Shown: piece by piece, positions 1 to 6,595 of the stretch
Numbering within the stretch: position 1 is the stretch's first letter
How the letters are laid out: each line of letters starts with the position of its first letter
Assembly (NCBI GenBank): GCA_024224995.1
Contig: JAAENB010000045.1
Span: forward strand, 1-6,649
DNA length: 6,649 nucleotides
Direction: 5' to 3'
Source of the DNA: a bacterium
GTDB lineage: Bacteria > Spirochaetota > UBA4802 > UBA5550
The notes under the pieces: model-generated
Database searches by the model: none
What the model saw: only the letters and a program-made list of their open reading frames with translations
Told to the model about the DNA's origin: nothing
Made by a program: the position numbers and the translations under genes

Positions 1-301
1 TGATAAGAATATGACGATATCGGTAATAAGTGATCCTACTCCCACGGAAAAGGGAGTAATCGGAATACCGCCGGAGTATGAGAATATTATTTTTGAACCT
101 TTTTTTCGGATGGTAAGCGGGGTCTTTGAAAAATACGGTACCATTGATTTTGGATTGGGGCTCACCAGGGTTGAAAAAATATTCGGAAAACATAATGGCC
201 GGGCTGCGGCCGGGAACATAAATGACAGCAGCGATTTTAGCAGGGAGCCGGTAATAAAAGTCGAATTCTCAATACAAATTCCTCTGGAAACAGTTTCGTA
301 G
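1..301 (+). CDS. Sensor histidine kinase, C-terminal part only (gene starts before the window)
   Basis: This is the end of a GHKL-type ATPase domain; the first complete codon is at base 2. The visible tail carries an F box (IFEPFFR, codons about 89-109), a G2 box reduced to FGLGLT, then VEKIFGKHNG and a final strand pair ending in IQIPL, which is the usual order at the end of a histidine kinase catalytic domain. The ATG at base 11 lies inside the domain and is not the start. The nucleotide-binding G1 region is atypical: the usual DxGxGIP reads as SDPTPTEKGVIGIPPE, so extra residues separate the aspartate from the GIP motif. The fragment ends directly after the ATPase domain, with no receiver attached. 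Its stop is 11 bases before the hybrid kinase start, which suggests one operon and possibly phosphate transfer to that protein's N-terminal receiver (inference). The phosphoacceptor histidine and sensor part lie outside the window. Confidence 0.85.
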   Translation, partial: DKNMTISVISDPTPTEKGVIGIPPEYENIIFEPFFRMVSGVFEKYGTIDFGLGLTRVEKIFGKHNGRAAAGNINDSSDFSREPVIKVEFSIQIPLETVS

Positions 302-312
302 AAGGTGAAGGC

Positions 313-3300
313 ATGAAAGACCTACCTTACATATTGCTTGTTGATGATAAGGTTGAAGATATAATCGCACTGGAGAAAATACTCAAAGATATTGATGCCG
401 TTTTTATAAGGGCTGAATCGGGTAATGAGGCCCTGGAAAAGATCCTTGAATATGATTTTGCCATTGCCCTCATTGATGTGCGGCTGCCCGATATTGAGGG
501 TTTTGAACTAATGAAACTGATCCGGGAAGAGGAGACAAAAAAGAATTTGCCGATAATTCTTCTCTCAGCAGTATATTCGGAAGATGTTTATAAAATAAAG
601 GGAATAGAGACAGGAGCTATTGATTTTATTTCCAAGCCTATTGTTCCGCAATTATTACTCGGCAGGATCTCTATTTTTCTTGAACTCTACAAACAAAGAA
701 AGACGCTCGAAAGAAAAGAAGAGCGTTTCAGGGACTTTTTTGAAGAGGCTCCTATAGGGTTTCATATCTTTGGCCCCGATGGTATTATTACCGATATAAA
801 TCAATCGGAACTGGATATGATCGGGTATACCAGGGAAGAGATTATTGGAAAAAAGAGATGGAGAGATCTTATTCTTCCCGAAGAAAAAGATCTTTTTGAA
901 CAACACTGGAAATTGATCCGGAAGACCGGGCTGGTAAAAGACCTGGAATATACTCTTGTTCATAAAAAAGGCCATCATATAAAAGTACTGCTCAACGCGT
1001 CCGCGAACCTGGACCCTGAAGGGGCTCTGGTTAATACGCGAGGAAGTGTCGTGGACATAACCAAACGGAAACACGTGGAAGAAGAGATTAACAGCCTGGC
1101 GCGCTACCCGGAAGAGAATCCAAATCCCGTATTACGGATTAATAAAGAAGGAAAGATTCTTTATTGCAATAAAGAAGGACAGGTTTTACGGGATATATGG
1201 AATTATGATCCGGAAGAAAAACTGCCTTCTACAGTTTATGGTCACATAAAGGAGTCTCTAATAACCGGTAAAGCCAGGGAACTTGAGGTTCAGTCCGATG
1301 AGCATATTTACCTGATCCTGTTCTCCCCGGTCCCTGATTCCGGGTATGTAAACCTCTATGGAACCGATATTACCAGGCTGATGCAGGTAGAACAGGAACT
1401 TATCGCGTATAAAGATCAGCTTGAAAATATGGTCAGGACGCGGACGGAAGATCTTGTCGCGGCAAACAAAAAGTTGACTATTGAAATACAGGAACGAATA
1501 GAAGCGGAAGTCGCTCTTGAAGAGAGCGAAGAAAAATTCCGGACAATAACCGCGTCCGCGCCGGACGCGATTATTATGATAGATCATGAAGGTAATATAA
1601 CCTTCTGGAATAAAACAGCTGAAATACTGTTGGGCTACACTCAAAAGGAAATCATAGGGAAAAATGTTCATACCCTGCTTGCTCCGGAAAGATACAAAGA
1701 TGATATAGCAGAGGGGTTTAAGCTGTTTATGCATAGCGGGAAAGGCCCGGTCATTGGTTCCATGCGTAAAATGTACGCCCTGCACAAGAATGGCTCTGAA
1801 GTTCCGGTTGAATTAAGTGTGTCGGCCCTATTGAGCGATGAAAAGTGGCATGCCATTGGTGTTCTCAGGGATATAAGCGAAAGGGAGAAATCGGAGCAGG
1901 AAATTTCGCGCCTGGCTACGGTTATTGAACAGGTAGATGAAACGGTTGTTATTACCGATCCTGAAGGAAAGATAGAATACGCCAATCCCTTTTTTGAAAA
2001 GGAAACAGGATATACGGTTTCCGAAGCGCTTGGGAAAAATCCGGGTATTTTAAAAAGCGGGCTTCACGGAAAAGAATTTTATAAAGAGTTGTGGAGCACA
2101 ATAAAATCGGGCAATACCTGGGAAGGAACCTTCATAAACAGGAAAAAGGACGGAACCCTGTTCCACGAAGAAGCAAGTATTTTTCCTATTAAAGAGAGTT
2201 CCGGAAATATTATCAATTACGCGGCAGTAAAACGGGATATCACCGAACGGAAGAACGCGGAGCAGGAGCTGGTAAAACTATCCAGGGCAGTGAAACAGAG
2301 TTTGAATATTGTAATGATTGTGGACAGGGACAATGTTGTTGAATACGTAAATCCTAAATTTAGCGAGATAACCGGATTCTTACCGGAAGATATTATTGGA
2401 AAAGAAGCGTCTATCCTTGGGACCCACTCTTTTGAAGAACAGCAGGAGTTTCTAAACGTTTTAAATGCCCGGGAAGAATGGCAGGGTGAGCTGTATAACA
2501 GAAAGAAAAACGGTGAGTTCTACTGGGAGTATGCTTCCGTCGCGGCAGTTAAGAACCAGGAAGGGGTCATAACTCATTATGTTAAAGACGCTGTTGATAT
2601 AACAAAGCGAAAGTCTTTTGAAAGGGAACTGAGGGAAGCAAAGGAGAAAGCGGAACAGGCCAGCAGGGCCAAAGGTGAGTTCCTGGCCAATATGAGCCAT
2701 GAGATACGGACTCCCATGAACAGCATTCTCGGGTTTATAGAAATGCTGGGGCGTACAGGGTTGTCCAGAACCCAGGCAGAATACCTGAATTATGTGGAAA
2801 ACAGCTCAAAAGGACTGCTTCAAATTATTAATGATATACTCGATTTTTCAAAACTGGAAAGCAAAAAATTCTCTATTGACCTGTATAATTTTTCTCCTTT
2901 AAAAGAGTTTGAAATGGAGGTTGAGATTTTCCAGGGACTGGCGAATGAAAAGGGAGTTGAGCTCATCACCTATATTGATCCGTCATTTCCCGCGTCAGTT
3001 ACCGGGGACGCCCTTAGAATACGGCAGGTTATTAATAACCTGGTAAGCAACGCTATCAAGTTTACTCCTGAAGGAGGGTATGTCTTGATTGATATTGAGA
3101 ATATCGGGATATCGGATGAGAAATGCAGGATTTATTTTTCAATATCCGATACTGGGAAAGGGATCACCGATATAGTTCAAAAAGATATTTTTAAAGCCTT
3201 CCGCCAGGAAGACGCTTCTGTTACAAGAAGGTTTGGCGGGACCGGACTGGGACTGGCTATTAGTAATGACCTGGTTGATCTCATGGGTGGAAAGCTGGAG

Positions 3301-4542
3301 CTGAACAGTGAATTTGGATTGGGAAGCAGGTTCTTTTTTGATATTGAATTAAGCATCAATGAACACGCAGTACAGGACAATGAAGATATTAAAGAAACTT
3401 TTACCGGCAAAAACATTGTTCTCTATCTTCCGGAAAACAGGGAGACCTACCAGGAAATAATAATCGCCCGGTATCTCGCTTCAATTTCCCGGGAATTTAA
3501 ACTATCTAGTGATATTGACGACATATGCGTGGATGACGCTATCGATGTTCTTTTTTATGTCTATTCTCCTTCCGAAGGTGATGAATTTGTCAACTTCGTT
3601 AAAAAGAATACATCTGTCCCTGTTATCCTGGTTGCCACAATCAAGAACTGGGTGAAAGCTCAGGATATGAAACAATATATTACCAAATTTATTAACCAGC
3701 CCGTGACCTTTAAAAAAATTGTTCATGCCCTGAAAGAAATTTATTTTGAGGGAAAACCCGGGATTATAGATGACAGTAAACCCCCGGAAGAGAAAATTAC
3801 TATTAATGCCCGGGCTCTTGTTGCCGAAGATAATGAAATAAATCAGAGACTGGTTTCCCTGATGCTTAATGAAATGGGGATTTCTGTTGATATTGCCGGG
3901 AATGGTCTTGAGGCCATAAAAAAATTTAAATCCGGTTCCTATGATATAATTCTGATGGATATTAATATGCCAATACTTGACGGAATTGAATCAACGAAAA
4001 ATATACTCCTTATTGAAAAAGAAGAAAAGAGAAATCATATTCCTATTATCGCTCTGACCGCGAAAGCAATTAAAGGAGACAGGGAGATGCTTCTTAAAGA
4101 AGGACTGGATGATTACATCTCCAAACCTATAGATATAGCGGTAATGAAAAATATCCTGTTTAAATACCTGGGGGATTCTAAAACTATGTCACCAATACCT
4201 GCTGCTAAACCATCAATGGAAAAAAGTGTTTCTGTTTATGATCTTGATTCGGTTGCTGAAGTGTTAGGTATCCCTTCAGGAATCGTAAAAGGTATTATTG
4301 AAAAATTTATAGCAACCGCTCATAAACATATCGAAGAGATAGAAAAAGGAATTTATGAGAAAAATTTTGAAACAATCTCAAAAGCGGCACATAAATTTAA
4401 AGGATCTGCCGCGAACTTACGGTTCGACAGCATAGCAGGACTTCTACAGCAAATAGAGATTAGCGCTAAAAATTCCGAACAGATTGATTATTTAAAGGTT
4501 CTGGATGAGGTGCAAAAGGAAATAGAGTCTATAAAAGTATAA
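313..4542 (+). CDS. Cytoplasmic hybrid histidine kinase: REC, five PAS, HisKA, HATPase, degenerate REC, REC, HPt
   Basis: A 1409-residue multistep phosphorelay kinase. Domains by residue: receiver 5-125 (acid pocket D11/D12, phosphoacceptor D55, S85, K108); PAS 137-253, about 262-355, 408-525, 532-648 and 655-767, each closing on a DIT/DIS motif; a charged coiled coil about 358-408; HisKA about 786-852 with phosphoacceptor H796 in NMSHEIRTP; ATPase about 898-1014 with N909/N913, G1 box SDTGKG (945-950), F box IFKAFRQ and G2 box GGTGLGL (975-981); a degenerate receiver about 1033-1147; an intact receiver 1166-1287 (E1172/D1173, D1216, T1249, K1271); and HPt about 1306-1409 with H1360 in AAHKFKGSA. 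No signal peptide or membrane segment is visible, so the signal is probably internal or diffusible. PAS ligands cannot be assigned. The ATG is supported by AGGTGA at 303-308 and by the receiver beginning at residue 5. There is no output domain, so a separate response regulator must receive the phosphate. The autokinase and relay residues all appear intact. Confidence 0.95.
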   Translation: MKDLPYILLVDDKVEDIIALEKILKDIDAVFIRAESGNEALEKILEYDFAIALIDVRLPDIEGFELMKLIREEETKKNLPIILLSAVYSEDVYKIKGIETGAIDFISKPIVPQLLLGRISIFLELYKQRKTLERKEERFRDFFEEAPIGFHIFGPDGIITDINQSELDMIGYTREEIIGKKRWRDLILPEEKDLFEQHWKLIRKTGLVKDLEYTLVHKKGHHIKVLLNASANLDPEGALVNTRGSVVDITKRKHVEEEINSLARYPEENPNPVLRINKEGKILYCNKEGQVLRDIWNYDPEEKLPSTVYGHIKESLITGKARELEVQSDEHIYLILFSPVPDSGYVNLYGTDITRLMQVEQELIAYKDQLENMVRTRTEDLVAANKKLTIEIQERIEAEVALEESEEKFRTITASAPDAIIMIDHEGNITFWNKTAEILLGYTQKEIIGKNVHTLLAPERYKDDIAEGFKLFMHSGKGPVIGSMRKMYALHKNGSEVPVELSVSALLSDEKWHAIGVLRDISEREKSEQEISRLATVIEQVDETVVITDPEGKIEYANPFFEKETGYTVSEALGKNPGILKSGLHGKEFYKELWSTIKSGNTWEGTFINRKKDGTLFHEEASIFPIKESSGNIINYAAVKRDITERKNAEQELVKLSRAVKQSLNIVMIVDRDNVVEYVNPKFSEITGFLPEDIIGKEASILGTHSFEEQQEFLNVLNAREEWQGELYNRKKNGEFYWEYASVAAVKNQEGVITHYVKDAVDITKRKSFERELREAKEKAEQASRAKGEFLANMSHEIRTPMNSILGFIEMLGRTGLSRTQAEYLNYVENSSKGLLQIINDILDFSKLESKKFSIDLYNFSPLKEFEMEVEIFQGLANEKGVELITYIDPSFPASVTGDALRIRQVINNLVSNAIKFTPEGGYVLIDIENIGISDEKCRIYFSISDTGKGITDIVQKDIFKAFRQEDASVTRRFGGTGLGLAISNDLVDLMGGKLELNSEFGLGSRFFFDIELSINEHAVQDNEDIKETFTGKNIVLYLPENRETYQEIIIARYLASISREFKLSSDIDDICVDDAIDVLFYVYSPSEGDEFVNFVKKNTSVPVILVATIKNWVKAQDMKQYITKFINQPVTFKKIVHALKEIYFEGKPGIIDDSKPPEEKITINARALVAEDNEINQRLVSLMLNEMGISVDIAGNGLEAIKKFKSGSYDIILMDINMPILDGIESTKNILLIEKEEKRNHIPIIALTAKAIKGDREMLLKEGLDDYISKPIDIAVMKNILFKYLGDSKTMSPIPAAKPSMEKSVSVYDLDSVAEVLGIPSGIVKGIIEKFIATAHKHIEEIEKGIYEKNFETISKAAHKFKGSAANLRFDSIAGLLQQIEISAKNSEQIDYLKVLDEVQKEIESIKV

Positions 4543-4562
4543 GCCATTCTAAGAGAATTAAA

Positions 4563-6305
4563 ATGAAAATTATTTATGCCACGGATATACACGGCTCATT
4601 CACGCGGGTCTATAATCTCCTCAAAGAAACCATTGCTGATGTGTATATTATATCCGGCGATCTTCTTAATATGCCTTTTTATTCAATTGAACCGTCAATT
4701 GAATATTATGAGATCCAAAATTATTTTCATGGCCTGAGAAAGCAGGAAGAGGAGAAACGGAAAGAAACTATCATCCTGGAAGATTTCGCCGCTTCGTTAA
4801 TTGACTCTTCATCGAGCGATGATACCCTGAAAAGAAAAGCCGAGGAATATCTCACTCTTACGGAACGGGCAAAAGATGCCATGCTTCGAAAATACCGGGT
4901 CCTGGAAAATATTTTTTCCTCAAAGCCCTATGTTTCAATCTATACAATCCCCGGTAATTACGATATGGATCTTTCTCTCTCCGCTCTCAAAGAAAGAAAT
5001 CTTCACCTGGAACGGAGAGACTCAAATGGCATTCGTTTTGCCGGGTATGGCGGCGCGGGAGTGCGGACCCCGGGGTTTCCGGAGAAATACGGTGTTCAAT
5101 ACAAAGGCAAAAACGGCGATAGCACCACAAGTGAGCTCTATCAATTTATGGATTCCAATAGTCCCGATGTTATCGCGGCCCATCATCCAGCCCAGGGCAT
5201 GCTCGATAAACTGAGTTTTGATGACTCCTGGGGCTCGCCTTTGCTGCGGACCTATTGCGACAATCACGCGGTACGTCTTTGTCTCTCGGGTCATATTCAT
5301 GAGGACTGGGGATTGCGGTATGCCGAGAATACGGTTTACCTGAATCCGTCTAACTTTGGAGAGGTGATGACCTTGAGCGGTGATATTTCCGAAGGGGGAT
5401 TTTTACACGAGATTGAGGTGGAGGGAAATTCTGTTGTCAGGGTTTTGTATCGAAAAATAGTGAAGAGCCGGGTCTATGATATTGCTGAATATGTCAACGA
5501 AGGAGAAACATTTCGGGAAAACGTGATCGACGCGGAGCGGTTAAACCGGCATAAAAAATCGGAGAACAGTGATAGTGATATTAAAACATATACTCCTGTT
5601 CCTGAGCTGCGGATTTTCAGGGATATTCGGAATTTTTTCAGAATTCATCAAACCGAACAAACCGAATACCGGGTTGAGAACCTTGAAAAAGCTATTGAAT
5701 CGCTCGATGTTGGCCCTGGTTCCGTTGCCATGGATCTTGTTGGTTCCGTAAATATGGGTATTGCTCAGAATTCTTCGGATATAGACCTGGTTCTGTATAT
5801 AAAAGGAAAGGATTTCTTGCGGGAAGGCTCGGGTGTTCATTCACTTGAAGCGGCTGCCGACGATGATAAGTGCATTGACAGTAAGGTTATTCATGGCGAT
5901 ATCTTTAAAGAGATTGAAGACCGTTTGCGTGAAGCCCTGGGCGAAGAAATTCATTTTGAAGTGATTGACTGCATCGATCTTGATGCTGTTGCTGAGAGTA
6001 TTAGCGGCAGGAATTATGAGTGTGAATATACTCAATGTTTTGCCGTATATCGTTCTATGTGCCGGCCGGTTAATTACAAGGTCATTGCTCCTGTTGAAGA
6101 TATTATGAACCAGGATATTGATTTTCGCCAACAGGTTGAAGAAAATATTAGAACCTATCTTCGTATATTCGCTCGAACCGAAGATAATAAAAAATCTTTT
6201 GACAAATATCAAACCCGGCTTAAGACTCTCGGTATAACCCTGCCCGAATATGTAGCTAAAAAAATTGAAGTCCTTCTTCAGAGGAATACCGGGAAGAAAT
6301 CATGA
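4563..6305 (+). CDS. Metallophosphoesterase-nucleotidyltransferase fusion protein
   Basis: A 580-residue two-domain enzyme of unknown substrate. Residues 1 to about 300 form a calcineurin-like metallophosphoesterase: TDIHG (D8, H10), SGDLL (D33), PGNYD (N132), AAHHP (H207/H208) and SGHIHED (H244, H246) supply the expected two-metal ligand set. The usual GNH[DE] reads GNYD, so a conserved active-site histidine is tyrosine. A charged, probably helical insert of about 75 residues (41-115) lies between the GD and GN motifs. After a linker (about 305-365) comes a polymerase-beta-type nucleotidyltransferase: LVGSVNMG (G394, S395) and SSDIDLVLYI (D406, D408), with E466 or D469 in IHFEVID as candidate third carboxylate. 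The tail (about 515-580) looks helical. No signal peptide or membrane segment is seen. The start is convincing because the first phosphoesterase strand begins at residue 2; the ribosome site is weak (AAGAG at 4551-4555). The gene follows the kinase by 20 bases, suggesting co-transcription. The two domain calls are firm; the physiological role is not known and no gene name is offered. Confidence 0.9.
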   Translation: MKIIYATDIHGSFTRVYNLLKETIADVYIISGDLLNMPFYSIEPSIEYYEIQNYFHGLRKQEEEKRKETIILEDFAASLIDSSSSDDTLKRKAEEYLTLTERAKDAMLRKYRVLENIFSSKPYVSIYTIPGNYDMDLSLSALKERNLHLERRDSNGIRFAGYGGAGVRTPGFPEKYGVQYKGKNGDSTTSELYQFMDSNSPDVIAAHHPAQGMLDKLSFDDSWGSPLLRTYCDNHAVRLCLSGHIHEDWGLRYAENTVYLNPSNFGEVMTLSGDISEGGFLHEIEVEGNSVVRVLYRKIVKSRVYDIAEYVNEGETFRENVIDAERLNRHKKSENSDSDIKTYTPVPELRIFRDIRNFFRIHQTEQTEYRVENLEKAIESLDVGPGSVAMDLVGSVNMGIAQNSSDIDLVLYIKGKDFLREGSGVHSLEAAADDDKCIDSKVIHGDIFKEIEDRLREALGEEIHFEVIDCIDLDAVAESISGRNYECEYTQCFAVYRSMCRPVNYKVIAPVEDIMNQDIDFRQQVEENIRTYLRIFARTEDNKKSFDKYQTRLKTLGITLPEYVAKKIEVLLQRNTGKKS

Positions 6306-6356
6306 CAGCATCTTTGGAAACAAACGTTTTAAAATCAAGTTCCTTAAGAGTGCGGA

Positions 6357-6371
6357 CCCCGTCGAACGGGG
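6357..6371. repeat. Small perfect hairpin, CCCCGT-CGA-ACGGGG
   Basis: A perfect 6-bp stem with a three-base loop lies 51 bases after the phosphoesterase stop. It is followed by A5 rather than T on the + strand, and on the - strand the T run precedes the stem, so it lacks the layout of an intrinsic terminator in either direction. It may still act as a 3'-end RNA stabiliser or belong to the palindrome cluster. Confidence 0.6.
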
Positions 6372-6381
6372 AAAAATAGGT

Positions 6382-6414
6382 CAGAAACTGTTTCTATACC
6401 GGAGCCTGTTTCTG
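6382..6414. repeat. Inverted repeat CAGAAAC / GTTTCTG
   Basis: A perfect 7-base inverted repeat (6382-6388 and 6408-6414) with 19 bases between the arms. The right arm overlaps GAGCCTGTT (6402-6410), which itself has a perfect 9-base inverted partner AACAGGCTC at 6550-6558. Competing pairings are therefore possible. Repeats this short can occur by chance; the interest lies in the clustering. Confidence 0.45.
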
Positions 6415-6425
6415 TCGGCCCCCCA

Positions 6426-6440
6426 ACCCCTCGCAGGGGT
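6426..6440. repeat. Small perfect hairpin, ACCCCT-CGC-AGGGGT
   Basis: A perfect 6-bp stem with a three-base loop, closely matching the design of the hairpin at 6357-6371 (C4 arm, CG-containing triloop, G4 arm). It sits 4 bases before the next hairpin at 6445, giving a tandem stem-loop pair. No T run follows directly. Confidence 0.6.
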
Positions 6441-6444
6441 CGCA

Positions 6445-6470
6445 CCCCCAAAGGGGGCGTAAGAGTTTTT
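6445..6470 (+). terminator. Possible weak intrinsic terminator, C5-AAA-G5 then T5
   Basis: CCCCC (6445-6449), loop AAA and GGGGG (6453-6457) form a strong short stem. A T5 run (6466-6470) begins eight bases after the stem. This is the only stem plus T-run arrangement on the + strand after the three genes, so it is the best terminator candidate for the operon. The gap to the T run is longer than in a typical intrinsic terminator and the stem is short, so termination may be partial, or the element may simply be part of the palindrome cluster. Confidence 0.35.
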
Positions 6471-6488
6471 GAAAATGAGTCAATTTTA

Positions 6489-6532
6489 GCCCGGGGTTTT
6501 AACCCCAATAGGGCAGCAGAGCATAACCCCGG
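6489..6532. repeat. REP-like palindrome with two competing foldings
   Basis: CCGGGGTT (6491-6498) has a perfect 8-base partner AACCCCGG at 6525-6532. The GGGGTT part can instead pair with the nearer AACCCC at 6501-6506, with a very tight loop. In that second fold GCCC (6489-6492) can also pair with GGGC (6511-6514) across an AATA bulge. The pairings are read directly from the sequence. Dispersed intergenic palindromes of this general kind are known as REP elements in many bacteria; membership of such a family is inferred. Confidence 0.55.
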
Positions 6533-6595
6533 ATAACATCTTCCGGTAGAACAGGCTCTGTTTATAAATAAGTTCACCAGGGTGATGGGTATTTC

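Noticed and set aside
11..301. ATG at base 11 as the start of a 96-residue protein
   Set aside because: The frame is open to the window edge and the peptide is the end of an ATPase domain whose earlier part must be upstream, so this is an internal methionine.
655..1985. Minus-strand reading frames (655-1074, 1258-1785, 1668-1985) opposite the kinase
   Set aside because: They lie antisense to well-supported conserved domains and show no motif of their own.
4876..5840. Alternate-frame and antisense reading frames inside the phosphoesterase-transferase gene
   Set aside because: The main frame carries all catalytic motifs across this span; the alternatives are chance open frames.
5715..6305. 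MNT/HEPN-like toxin-antitoxin module in the C-terminal half
   Set aside because: A nucleotidyltransferase motif followed by helices suggested it, but no RxxxxH-type HEPN motif is seen in the tail and both parts sit on one chain with a phosphoesterase.
6357..6376. Intrinsic terminator at the first hairpin after the operon
   Set aside because: The stem is followed by A5 on the + strand, and on the - strand the T run comes before the stem, so the order is wrong in both directions.
6419..6449. G-quadruplex on the minus strand
   Set aside because: Only three suitable G runs lie close together (opposite 6419-6424, 6427-6430 and 6445-6449); a fourth is too distant, and the sequence pairs well as hairpins instead.
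6265..6462. 65-residue plus-strand reading frame overlapping the end of the phosphoesterase gene
   Set aside because: It starts inside the upstream gene in another frame and continues into C-rich hairpins; no domain is visible.
6344..6577. 77-residue minus-strand reading frame in the 3' tail
   Set aside because: It runs through several palindromes, yields Pro/Gly/Arg-rich sequence with no recognisable domain, and the palindromes explain the composition.
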